A stretch of 64,000 nucleotides of DNA from assembly GCF_002575655.3 (NCBI RefSeq), contig NC_053036.3:649409387-649473386 (forward strand). Reading direction: 5' to 3'. Position 1 is the stretch's first letter. Each line of letters starts with the position of its first letter. Positions 12,073 through 24,104 of this stretch are shown here, one piece after another. The notes beneath the pieces are model-generated. The model saw only the letters and a list, made by a program, of their open reading frames with translations. It searched no databases and was not told the DNA's origin. The translations under genes were made by a program, and so were the position numbers. Source of the DNA: Aegilops tauschii subsp. strangulata. Lineage: Eukaryota; Streptophyta; Magnoliopsida; Poales; Poaceae.

Positions 12073-13124
12073 TTATGACCCACAAGTATAGGGGATCAAT
12101 TGTAGCTCTTTACGATAAGTAAGAGTGTCGAACCCAAGGAGGAGCAGAAGGAAATGACAAGTAGTTTCCAGTAAGGTGATGTGTGCAAGTGCTGAAATTA
12201 TAAGTAGCTGGGTAGTTTGATAGCAAGATAATTTATAACGAGCAAGTAACGATAGTAGTAAAAAAAAGTGCAGCAAAGTAGCCCAATCCTTTTGAGGCCA
12301 AGGACAGGCCAAAATGGTCTCTTATAATAAGCCAAGCATTCTTGAGGGTACACGGGAATTTCATCTAGTCACTTTCCTCATGTTGGTTTAATTCGTGTTC
12401 GCTACTTTGATAATTTAACATGTGGGTGGACCGGTGCTTAGGTGTTGTTCTTACTTGAACAAACATCCTAATTATTATTAACACTCCCGCAAGCATCCGC
12501 AACTACAAGAAAAGTATTAAGAATAAATTCTAACCATAGCATTAAACTTTGCGATCCAATCGGTCCCTTACGGAATAGCGCATAAACTAGGGTTTAAGCT
12601 TCTGTCACTCTAGCAACCCATCATCTAATTGCTACTCCACAATGCATTCCCTTAGGCCCAAATATGGTGAAGTGTCATGTAGTCGATGTTCACATGACAC
12701 CACTAAGGGAATCACAACATACATACTATCAAAATATCGAACACATATCAAATTCACACGAGTACTTGCAACATGATTTCTCCCGTGACCTCAAGAACAA
12801 AGGTAACTACTCACAAAATATAATCATGCTCATGATTAGAGGGGTATTAAATAGCATATTAGATCTGAACATATAATCTTCCACCAAATAAACCATATAG
12901 TAGTCAACTACAAGATGTAATCAACACTACTAGTCACCCACAAGTACCAATCTATAGTTCCGGTAACAAGATTGAACACAAGAGATGAACTAGGGTTTGA
13001 GAGGAGATGGTGCTGTTGAAGATGTTGATGGAGATTGACCTCCCCAAGATGGGAGAGTTGTTTGTGAGGACGATGAAGATGATGTCCCCCTCCGGGAGGG
13101 AAGTTCCCCCGACGGAATCGCTCC
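12073..13124 (-). repeat. Athila-clade 5' LTR, outer part deleted
   Basis: It matches the 3' LTR from its inner border (here TTATGACCC instead of TGATGACCC) to the GCTCC at 13120-13124. There the sequence switches to Angela LTR. About 470 bp corresponding to 4469-4936 are missing. Confidence 0.9.
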
Positions 13125-14367
13125 TACATAATCTACGAAGATCTTTATCGGTCGAACCGTTGTGACAACATACGTAATTCCCTTTGTCCATCGGTATGTT
13201 ACTTGCCTGAGATTCGATCGTTGGTATCTCTATACCTAGTTCAATCTCGTTACCAGCAAGTCTCTTTACTCGTTCCGTAATACATAACCTCGTGACCAAC
13301 TCCTTAGTCATTTGCTTGCAAGCTTGTGATGTGTATTACCGAGAGGGCCCAGAGATACCTCTCCGATACTCGGAGTGACAAATCATAATCTCGATCTATG
13401 CCAACTCAACAAACACCTTCGGAGATACCTGTAGAGCATCTTTATGATCACCCAGTTACGTTGTGACGTTTGATAGCACACAAGGTATTCCTCGGGTATC
13501 CATTAGTTGCATAATCTCATAGTCGAAGGAATATGTATTTGACATGAAGAAAGCAATACCAATAAACTGAACGATCACTATGCTAAGCTAACGGATGGGT
13601 CTTGTCCATCACATCATTCTCCTAATATAATGATGTGATCCCATTATCAAATGACAACACATGTCTATGGTTAGGAAACCTTAACCATCTTTGATCAACG
13701 AGCTAGTCTAGTAGAGGCTTACTCGAGACATAGTATTTGTTTACGTATCCACACATGTATTTAAGTTTCTGGTCAATATAATTCTATCATGAATAATAAA
13801 CCTTTGTCATGATTAAGGAAATATAATAATAAGCATTTTATTATTGCCTCTAGGGCATATTACCATTAGTCTCCCACTTGCACTAGAGTCAATAATCTAG
13901 TTCACATCGCCATGTGATTAACACCCATAGAGTAAAATGTGTGATCATGTTTTGCTTGTGAGAGAGGTTTTAGTCAACGGGTCTGCCACATTCAGATCTG
14001 TATGTATTTTGCAAATTTCTATGTCTACAATGCCCTGCATGGAGTTAATCTAGCTAATTGCTCCTACTTTCAATACGTATCCAGATTGATACTGAGAGTC
14101 ATCTGGATTAGTGTCAAAGCTTGCATCGACGTAATCCTTTTACGACGAACTCTTTATCACCTCCATAACCAAGAAACATTTCCTTAGTCCTCTCTTAGGT
14201 AAGTAAGGATAATTTTTACCGCTGTCAAGTGATCTACTCCTGCATCACTATTGTAACCCCCTTGCTAAACTCATGGCAAGGTACACAAGATGTCTGGTAC
14301 AGAGCATGGCATACTTTATAGAACCTATGGCTGAGGCATAGAGAATGACTTTCATTATCTCTCTATT

Positions 14368-15199
14368 TTATGCCGTGGTCGGGCTTTGAGTCTTAATCAA
14401 GTTCACACCTTGTAACACAAGCAAGAACCCTTTCTTTGACTGGTCCATTTTGAACTTCTTCAAAACTTTATCAAGGTATGTGCTTTGTGATAGTCCTATT
14501 AAGCGTTTCGATCTATCTCTATAAATCTTGATGCCCAATATATAAGCACCTTCACCGAGGTCTTTCATTGAAAAATTCTTGTTCAAGTATCCTTTTATGC
14601 TATCCAGAAATTCTATATGATCTCCAATCAACAATATGTCATCTCCCACTCACTTTCTTGTAAATACAGGCTTCACCGAAAGTCTGTATAAAACCATATG
14701 CTTTGATCACCTCATTAAAGCGTATATTCCAACTCTGAGATGCTTGCACCAGTCCATAGATGGATCGCTGGAGCTTGCACACTTTGTTAGCACCTTTAGG
14801 ATCGATAAAACCTTTTGGTTGCATCATATACAACTCTTCTTTACGAAATTCATTAAGGAATGCAGTTTTGACATCCATTTGCCAGATTTCATAAAATGCG
14901 GCAATTGCTAACATGATTCGGACAGACTTAAGCATCGCTACGAGTGATAAAATCTCATCATAGTCAACACCTTGAACTTGTCGAAAACCTTTCTCGACAA
15001 GTCGAGCTTTGTAGATAGTAACACTACCATCAGTGTCCGTCTTCCTCTTGAAGATCCATTTATTCTCAATGGCTTGCCGATCATCGGGCAGGTCCACCAA
15101 AGTCCACACTTTGCTCTTATACATGGATCCTATCTCAGATTTTATGGCCTCAAGCCATCTGTTGGAATCTGGGCTCATCATAGTTCGTAGGTTCGCCAT
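14368..15199 (-). pseudogene. Angela reverse transcriptase (and start of RNase H linker)
   Basis: Two frames (14639-15199, then 14368-14649) encode Copia RT. Landmarks are WIFKRKTDTDG, the motif A region WQMDVKTAFLNE, and DDILLIGDHIEFL after the active-site loop. About ten codons that include the YV of the YVDD box are lost at 14636-14650, with a frame change. A GFRQVQGVDYDE-type block is intact. RNase H is mostly missing, since only about 500 bp separate the last recognisable RT from the 3' LTR. The RT copies element RNA into DNA; this one cannot work. Confidence 0.85.
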
Positions 15200-15907
15200 G
15201 GTCTAATAACATGACTTCCAGGACAGGATTACTGTACCACTCTGGTGCGGAATGTGCTCTGTTCGACCTACGAGGTCTAGTAGTAACTTGATCCGAAGTT
15301 TTATGATCATCATCATTAGCTTCCTCTCTAGTTGGTGTAGGCATCATGGGAACGGATATCACTGATGTGCTACTTTCCAATTCGAGAGAAGGTACAATTA
15401 CCTCATCAAGTTCTACTTTCCTCCCACTCACTTCTTTCTAGAGAAACTCCTTCTCTAGAAAGGTTCCATTCTCGGCAACAAAGATCTGGCCTTCGGATCT
15501 GTGGTAGAATGTGTACCCAATTGTTTCCTTAGGGTATCGGTATGTATTATTTCCAATAAGTCATTGGCTCGCTCCATTGTTCTAGAGAATGGAGTTTTAG
15601 TCACCTTGCCCATGAGGCATGGTTCGCAAGTATCAAATGATTCATAATTAAGTGATTTGAAAAGTCCATCTACATTGGGTTTCTTCATGTGCTTTACATC
15701 AATATGACCTAAACGGCAGTGCCACAAGTATGTTGCACTATCATTATCAACTTTTACGTTGGGTGTATGACCATAGAAGGTTTTATTCATGTAAACAGAA
15801 CAACAATTATTCTCTGACTTAAATGAATAAACGCATTGCAATAAACATGATCCAATCATATTCATGCTCAACGCAAACACCGAATAACATTTATTCAGGT
15901 TCAACAC
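15150..15907 (-). pseudogene. Angela GAG-pre-integrase region joined to integrase-RT spacer
   Basis: The frame 15455-15907 has the GAG-pre-integrase signature (WHCRLGHIDVKHM) and CEPCLMGK, then the first integrase residues (LLEIIHTD). It then jumps at about 15520-15540 to sequence from the C-terminal side. The frame 15150-15431 is the variable linker between integrase and RT. Most of the integrase catalytic core has been deleted. Confidence 0.75.
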
Positions 15908-16196
15908 TAATCCCGAAGGTAAAGGGAGTATGCGATGGTGATCTTATCAACCTTGGAATCACTTCCAACACACCTCGTTACCTTGCCCCTAACTAGTCTC
16001 TGTTCATTTTCAACTCCTGTTTCGAGTTACTAATCTTAGCAACTGAATTGGTATCAGATACCCTGGGGTTACTATGAACACTAGTAAAGTACACATCAAT
16101 AACATGTATATCAAATATACCTTTGTTCACTTTGCCATCCTCCTTATCCGCCAATTATTTGGGGTAGTTCCGTTTCCAGTGACCATTCCCTTTGAA

Positions 16197-16433
16197 TTAG
16201 AAGCACTCAGTTTCAGGCTTAGGTCTAGCTTTGGGCTTCTTCACGGGAGTGGCACCTTGCTTGCCATTCTTCATGAAGTTCCCATTCTTTCCCTTACCCA
16301 TTTTCTTGAAACTAGTGTTTTTCTTAACCATCAACACTTGATGCTCTTTCTTGATTTCTACCTTCGTCGATTTTAGCATCACGAAGAGCTTGGGAATTGT
16401 TTTCTTCATCCCTTGCATATTATAGTTCATCAC
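16197..16433 (-). pseudogene. Angela gag C-terminal fragment
   Basis: A short basic, Lys-rich frame ends just before the expected CCHC knuckle (ETECF), which is broken by frame changes. The rest of gag extends to about 16760, where the hAT element interrupts it, and resumes at about 17871. Confidence 0.6.
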
Positions 16434-16765
16434 GAAGTTCTAGTAGCTTGGTGATAGTGACTACAGAACTCTGTCAATCACTATCTTCTCTGGAAGATTA
16501 ACTCCCACTTGATTCAAGCGATTCTAGTACTCAGACATTCTGAGCACATGCTCACTGGTTGAGCTGTTCTCCTCCATCTTGTAGGCAAAGTACTTGTCAG
16601 AGGTCTCATACCTCTCGACATGGGCATGAGTTTGAAATACCAATTTCATCTCTTGGAACATCTCATACGCTCTGTGGCATTAAAAACATTTTTGAAGTCA
16701 CGGTTCTAAGCCGTAAAGCGTGGCGAACTGAACTATTAAGTAGTTATCATATTGAGCTTGCCAAA

Positions 16766-17862
16766 CAGAGGCGGAGCCAGGATTTAGACATAGGGGGGGC
16801 CAAGATGATGGTAAAGCCAGAATAATTTTTTGCTTCACAAACTACCTAATAGTTTTATATCCAAGTATCATTGAAATTTTATTTTGCCTAGGTACACACA
16901 ATTTTATTTTTCAGCTTGATCGTGTCTAGCTATAGCTAATATAGGTCAATAATTCCACATACGCACCAAGAAGTTGATATTCAAACTACTCCAAAATATG
17001 ACATGACATGCCTGGGTACAAAACATTGTCATATGGAAATTTATGATATACAGAAAACAACAATTATTGTATACAGGTCTGAATGAAAAATCATCACTAG
17101 TATTATAAAATTTGGTTGTTGTATTAGGAAAAATTGATCAGTATTGTCAAAATACATACCTAGAGAGCAAAACCTAGAGCCTCACCGTCCCCTCTGCCGC
17201 TAGGTCATAGTAGATCGGCTGGTTGTCGTTGGCAGACGCGTAATAACCATCAATGCTTACCAATGCAGCCGTTCTCGATGAAGCATTGATCGATCCGAGC
17301 TTTCAAACGGTTTGTAGGTGCCTATGACCTAGCATAGCAACGCATCACAAATCACATAGCCAAAATAAATAAAATATGATTTATAACACTACAAGATGAG
17401 AACTGAGAGGGATTAGTAAAAGTATATTAACCTTGGTCAATTCGTTGGCTCCAGACTTAAGAATTGGCGAGAGGATCAGCCTGCGTTGCCGTATGAACCG
17501 AATCACGGACATGGATAGTAGAGGCGGTAGGCGGGTAGGCGGGATGGGCACACGACGGCAGCGGCGTATCACTAATCCACCCACGCACATGCTAATGACG
17601 GGAGGGATTCCCAGTGCCGAGGAGACCTGAGCAGAGGCCAAACGCCAAATCAGGCCTTGCAATGGACTTGCACACAAACAACTTTTTCATGGGCTTTCAC
17701 ATAGGCCTGGTTTCTTTTTCTTTTCTCATAATTCACGTCAAGATAGGGGGGCCATGTACTTCTGTACGTGAAACATATCGCTAATTAACTAGCGTATACT
17801 CGATGATTACTCGATCGATAGGGGGCCAGGCCCCTGCTCGCCCCCCCTTGTCTCCGCCACTG
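16766..17862. mobile_element. Non-autonomous hAT-type DNA element
   Basis: The 1.1 kb element is flanked by a perfect 8-bp TSD TTGCCAAA (16758-16765 and 17863-17870). Its ends are inverted repeats: CAGAGGCGGAGCCAGG on the left and CAGTGGCGGAGACAAG on the right. An 8-bp TSD with CAGTGGCGGA-like ends fits the hAT superfamily. No transposase frame is present. It interrupts the Angela gag. Confidence 0.8.
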
Positions 17863-19299
17863 TTGCCAAACATTCATAACGTCTGCATCTGCTCCTGCAA
17901 TAGGTTTTTCACCTAGTGGTGCATCAAGGACATAATTCTTCTGTGCAGCAATGAGGATAATCCTGAGATCACGGACGCAGTCCACATCATTGCTACTATC
18001 ACCTTTCAACTTAGTTTTCTCTAGGAACACATCAGAAACATAGGGGAGCTACAAGGCGAGCTATTCATCTACAACATAATTTGCAAATACTATCAGGACT
18101 AAGTTCATGATAAATTAAAGTTCAATTAATCAAATTACTTAAGAACTCCCACTTAGATAGACATCCCTCAAGTCATCTAAATGATACGTGATCCAAATCA
18201 ACTAAACCATGTCCGATCATCACATGAGATGGAGTATTCATCAATGGTGAACATCTCTATGTTGATCATATCTACTATATGATTCATGTTCGACCTTTCG
18301 GTCTCCAGTGTTCCGAGGCCATGTCTGTACATGCCAGGCTCGTCATGTTTAACCTGAGTATTCCGCATGTGCAAAATTGTCTTGCACCTGTTGTATGAGA
18401 ACGTAGAGTCTATCACACCCGATCATCACGTGGTGTCTCAACACGATGAACTGTCGCAACGGTGCATACTCAGGGAGAACACTTATACCTTGAAATTTAG
18501 TTAAGGATCATCTTATAATGCTACCGCCGTACTAAGCAAAATAAGATGCATAAAATATAAACATCACATGCAATCAAAATATGTGACATGATATGGCCAT
18601 CATCATCTGTGCTTTTGATCTCCATCTCCAAAGCATCGTCATGATCTCAATTGTCACTGGCTTGATACCTTGATCTCCATCGTAGCGTCGTGGTCGTCTC
18701 GCCAACTATTGCTTCTACATATCACTAACTCATAGTGATAAAGTAAAGCAATTACATGGAGTTTGCATTTCATACAATAAAGAGACAACCATAAGGCTCC
18801 TGCCGGTTGCCAGTAACTTTTACAAAACATGATCATCTCATACAATAACGTATATCACATCATGTCTTGACCATATCACATCACAACATGCCCTGCAAAA
18901 ACAAATTAGATGTCCTCTACTTTGTTGTTGCAAGTTTTACGTGGATGCTACGGGCTTCTAGAAACAACCGTTCTTACCTACGCATCAAAACCACAACGGT
19001 GATTTATCAAGTTTGTTGTTTTAACCTTCAACAAGGACCGGCCACGGTCAAATTCAATTCAACTAAAGTAGGAGGAACAGACACTCGCCAGCCACCTTTA
19101 TGCAAAACTAGTTGCATGTCTGTCATTGGAACCGGTCTCATGAACGTGGTCATGTAAGGTTGGTCCGGGCCGCTTCATCCAACAATACCACCGAATCAAA
19201 ATAAGACATTGGTGGTAAGCAGTATGATGATCACCGCCCACAACTATGTTTGTTCTACTCGTGCATATCATCTATGCATAGACCAGACTCGGATGCCAC
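17863..19299 (-). other. Angela gag 5' part and untranslated leader
   Basis: This stretch lies between the hAT insertion and the 5' LTR and is the gag start plus long leader of the element. No intact frame remains. Next to the LTR, on the minus strand, TGGCATCCGAG resembles a degenerate initiator-Met tRNA primer-binding site (TGGTATCAGAG). Confidence 0.6.
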
Positions 19300-21064
19300 T
19301 GTTGGGAAACATAGCATGCAATTTCAAAAAAAATCCTACGCTCACGCAAGATCTATCTAGGAGATGCATAGCAACGAGAGGGGGAGAGTGTGTCCACGTA
19401 CCCTTGTAGACCGAAAGCGGAAGCGTTTGACAACGCGGTTGATGTAGTCGAACTTTCTTCTTGTTCCGACGGATCAAGCACCGAACGTACGGCACCTCCG
19501 AGTTCTGCACACGTTCAGCTCGATGACGTCCCTCGAACTCTTGATCCACTAAAGTGTCAAGGAAGTAGATGAGTTTCGTCAGCACGACGGCGTGGTGATG
19601 GTGCTGGTGAAGTGATCCGCGCAGGGCTTCGCCTAAGCACTACGAAGATATGACCGGAGGCGTAAACTGTGGAGGGGGGGCGCCGCACACGGCTAATAAT
19701 TGTTGGTGTGTGTTCTAGGCGCCCCCTCCCCACATATATATAGTTGGGAGGGGGAGGAGAGGCAGACAAGGCCGCCCTAGGGTTGGCTGCCGCCCCCTAG
19801 GGGCCCTGCCTTGCCCTGCGCCCCCCTTTACATGGATGCATGAAGGGGAAGGAAAGAGGGGGGTGAGGGAAGGAAGTGGGAATCCTAATCCACACTTTCC
19901 TTTCCCTCCCCCCTTTCCTTCTCCTCCTCCTATAGCCTTATAGGGCGCACCAACCCCTTTTGGGCTGCTGTGTTCCTTCACAAGGTCCATATGGCCCATA
20001 GGATTGCAGGGGGTACCCGAAACACCTTCTAGTGACCCGGTAAGTACCCGATACCCTCCGGAACACTTCCGGTGCCCGAATACCATCGTCCTATATATCA
20101 ATCTTTACCTGTCGACCATTTTGAGACTCCTCATCATGTTCGTGATCTCATCCGGAACTCCGAACAACATTCGTTCACCAAATCACATAACTCATATAAC
20201 TAAATCGTCATCGAACGTTAAGCGTGCGGACCCTACGGGTTCGAGAACTATGTAGACATGACCAAGACACCTGTCTAGTCAATATCCAATAGTGGAACCT
20301 GGATGCTTATATTGGCTCCTACATATTCTATGAAGATCTTTATCGGTCGAACCATTATGACAGCATACGTAATTCCCTTTGTCCATCGGTATGTTACTTG
20401 CCCGAGATTCGATCATCGGTATCTTCATACCTAGTTCAATATCGTTACCGGCAAGTCTCTTTACTCGTTTTGTAATACATCATCCTGCAACTAACTCTTT
20501 AGTCACTTTGCTTGCAAGGCTTCTTATGATGTGTATTACCGAGAGGGCCCAGAGATACCTCTCTGATACTCGGAGTGACAAATCCTAATCTCGATCTATG
20601 TCAACCCAACAAACACCTTTGGAGATACCTGTAGAGCATCTTTATAATCACCCAGTTACGTTGTGACGTTTGATAGCACACAAGGCATTCGTACGGTATC
20701 CGGGAGTTGCATAATCTCATAGTCGAAGGAATATGTATTTGACATAAAGAAAGCAATAGCAATAAAACTCAGCGATCAATATGCTATGCTAACGGATGGG
20801 TCTTGTCCATCAAATCACTCTCCTAATGATGTGATACCGTTCATCAAATGACAACACATGTCTATGGTTAGGAAACTTAACCATCTTTGATTAACGAGCT
20901 AGTCTAGTAGAGGCTTACTAGGGACACGGTGTTTTATCTATGTATCCACACATGTATCATGTTTCCGATTACTACAATTCTAGCATGAATAATAAAAATT
21001 TATCATGATATAAGGAAATATAAAATAACAACTTTATCATTGCCTCTAGGGCATATTTCCTTCA
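19300..21064 (-). repeat. Angela 5' LTR
   Basis: This intact 1.77 kb LTR runs from TGTTGGGAAAC to ...TTCA. It serves as the reference for the deletion in the partner LTR. It contains no coding sequence. Confidence 0.9.
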
Positions 21065-22318
21065 ACTAATGTGATGGAAAATAGACCCCGGGGCCATAGG
21101 TTTCACTAGAGGCTTCTCTCTTGAAGGCAACTAATACGGCGGGTGAACAAATTACTATCGAGCAATTGATAGAAAAGCACAATGTTATGACGATATCCAA
21201 GGCGATGATTATGCAATATAGGCATCACGTCCGTGTCAAGTAGACCGACTCCTGCCTGTATCTACTACTATTACTCCACACATCGACCGCTATCCAGCAT
21301 GCATCTAGAGTATTAAGTTCATAAAGAAAGGAGTAACGCCTTAAATAAGATGACATGATGTAGAGGAATAAACTCATGCAATAGGATGTAAACCCCATCT
21401 TTTTATTCTCGATGGCAACAATACAATACGTGCCTCGCTACCCCTACTTTGTCACTCGGTGAGGACACCGCAAGATTGAACCCAAAGCTAAGCACCTCTC
21501 CCATTGCAAGGAAAACCAATCTAGTTGGCCAAAGCAAACCGATAGTTCGAAGAGAAATACAAAGACACCAAATCATGCATATAAAAATTCAGAGAAGATT
21601 CAAATAATATTCATAGATAAGCTGATCATAAATCCACAATTCATCAGATCTCGACAAACACACCGCAAAACAAGATTACATCGGATAGATCTCCAAGAAC
21701 ATTTAGGAGAACATGGTATTGAGATTCAAAGAGAGAGAAGAAGCCATCTAGCTACTAGCTATGGACCCATAGGTATCTGCTAAACAACTCATGCTTCATC
21801 AGAAGGGCAATAGGGTCGATGTAGATGCCCTCCATGATCGAATCCCCCTCCGGCAGGATGCCGAAAAAGGCCCCAAGATGGGATCTCAAGGGAACAGAAG
21901 GTTGCGGCTGTGGAAAAGTGTTTTCGTGGATGCTTCTGGTGGTTTGGGAATATATGTGAATATATAGGACAAATGTTAGGTTAGAGGAGTGCTGAGGAGG
22001 TGGCAAGGCAGGGGGCGCCCCCCCTAGGGCGCGCCCTCCCCCTTGCCGCCACCTCGCGGCTCTTCTGACTTGAACTCCAAGTCTCCTGGGTGTCTTCTGG
22101 TCCATGAAAAATTATCGCGAAAGTTTTATTCCGTTTGGACTCCGTTTGATATTCCTTTTCTGCGAAGCTGAAAAACAAGGAAAAAACAGAAGCTGGCACT
22201 GGGCTCTAGGTTAAAAAGCTAGTCCCAAAAATAATATAAAATAGCATATTAATGCATATAAAATATCCACAACAGATAATATAATAGCATGGAATAATGA
22301 TACATTGGAGACGTATCA

Positions 22319-22701
22319 AGATCCTCAAGTTCGACATGTGCAGAGTGCCGAGCACTATCTGCATCATGGAGTTTGCTCCTTGGAAGAAGGAGCCACTAGG
22401 AACGCCACTTCCTCAGATTTGGGTTTGTTTTTCGGGGGCTCCGCCGAAGCCTTTGCATAACTCCCGGATCACCTGGAACCTGGGGTCGCTCATTGGTAAG
22501 ACTGAGAAGGTGGACATGCCTTTCACCCGTGCAAATGGCGTGGCACGTCTGCTGGTGAGCGTCCTAGATGTTGAGCTTGTTCCTGATGTGGTGAAGTGGC
22601 TCCACGGCGGTTTGATTTATGAGCTAGAGATAGATATGGAAAGTCCACCGTTGTTCGAGCCAACGGATGGGATCTTGGATATGGACACGACCGAGGGGGA
22701 C
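22319..22701 (+). pseudogene. DUF4283-type protein, central piece
   Basis: An open frame between the solo LTR and the Maximus element encodes a segment with [15 protein letters not shown] and the conserved [19 protein letters not shown]. In my recollection these are typical of DUF4283 proteins of Triticeae. The frame ends at a codon boundary exactly at the TSD GGGAC (22697-22701) and continues in frame at 63434. The start of the domain is missing on the left. See 2014-2492 and 63434-64000. Confidence 0.7.
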
Positions 22702-24038
22702 TGTAAGTGCATCTAGTGCCACCCCTAGTTGGTTTTGGAGTATTGACGACAAACTTGGTTGAGGGACTAATGTGTTTGTGAGAATTGCAGGATAACACAG
22801 GTAGTAGTCCCTTATTGATTCGGTTTACCTACCAGAGATGACCCCTAAAAATGTGTGAAGACACTGAAGACAATGGTGGTTCTGGAAGACATTCACGATG
22901 AAGATTATGACATGAGAAGACATTCATATGAAGACTATGTAGTGCGAAGACATAGTTGTTTCGTAGTTTCCTTTTCTTCTTTGTTGAGTCATAGAAACCA
23001 CCGTACTTTTAAGTGGGGTCCAAGTGAACAAAGTCAGAGTGACTGAAGTGATGCTCAACCGAATCCTATGTCTTAAAGCGAAGACAATGAGAGAAAATCT
23101 TATCCAGAGCTGGATGAGTCAGCTTTACTTGTATCCCAAGTCAAGCTGCCGCGTGTGTTTGAAATCCGACCGTTGGACATGTGTCGGTTCCTTAGTGACC
23201 CAGGGTCATTTCGGACAAATCAAGTCGGGTTGCCTCCTGGCTATATATAGCCCACCCCCTACACCATAAATTGGTGGTGGCTCAGAGTTAGTGCACGGCT
23301 TTTTTCATTTGAGAGCAACCTACCTCCGAAGCATTTGAGAGAGAGATCCTTGCGAGGACAAAGCCCTAAACACCCAGAGCCAAAGAGTGTTAGGCATCAC
23401 TGAAGTCTTTCTGCCCGCGTGACCTGAAGACTTGTTACACTTGACGACTGTGAATCCTCCAGCCGGTTAGGCGTCGCGTTCTGAGCATCCAGGAGTCATT
23501 GTGGATCGCTTGTGAACGAAGTCTGTGAAGGTTTGGAAGTCTACCTTGAAGACTTACCAGAGTGATTGGGCAAGGACTGGGTGTCCTCAGCTCAATGGGA
23601 ATAAGGTGAAGACGCGATCTTCTGAGTTAAATCTCAGCCTCCCTAACCAGACGTACAGTTGTCACAGCAACTGGAACTGGTCTACCAAATCCTTGTCTTT
23701 ACCAAGCAACTGGTTCTATCCTTCACTTCCCTTTACTTTACCGTTTTTCTTCGTGAAGTCATTGCTTGCCTATATGATCTGATTGACTTAACTGAGTGAA
23801 GACTGTTTACTGTTTGGCTTCATACTGTTTTCCATCCTGATCCATACTACCTAGATGCTGATAGTCTTCGTGCTTTCACTTCATTGCATACTTGACTATG
23901 GCTTGTCTAGTGTAGTCTATCTTCCGCTACATATCAATAGGTTCATTTCTATCGTTTCTCTTCAAAGACCTCGTGTTTTGAAGACTTACATAAAAATCGC
24001 CTATTCACCCCCACTCTAGTCGATAACTAGCACTTTCA
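22702..24038 (+). repeat. Maximus 5' LTR
   Basis: It runs from TGTAAGTGCATC to CACTTTCA (1337 bp). A TATA-like box (CTATATATAG, about 23241-23250) lies before a long transcribed leader. Confidence 0.92.
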
Positions 24039-24040
24039 AT

Positions 24041-24052
24041 TGGTATCAGAGC
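24041..24052 (+). other. Maximus primer-binding site (initiator Met tRNA)
   Basis: TGGTATCAGAGC lies 2 nt after the 5' LTR and matches the standard Copia primer-binding site. Confidence 0.93.
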
Positions 24053-24104
24053 AAGGTGCTCCCTTGTTCTGTGTGATTCGGTTTAACCACCTAGAGTTTT
24101 AGCT

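Larger units (their letters stand above)
3418..13124 (-). mobile_element. Athila-clade Gypsy retrotransposon (Sabrina/WHAM-like), minus strand
   Basis: Reading on the minus strand the order is: 5' LTR (12073-13124, truncated), primer-binding site (12044-12061), gag-protease, RT-RNase H, integrase, a long 3' region with a small ORF, polypurine tract (4937-4950) and 3' LTR (3418-4936). The PBS complementary to tRNA-Asp and the pol sequence place it in the Athila lineage. It inserted into the Angela 3' LTR. Its outer 5' end is lost in a deletion that also removed part of that LTR, so no TSD can be checked. Multiple stops, frameshifts and lost RT catalytic residues show it is inactive. Confidence 0.9.
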
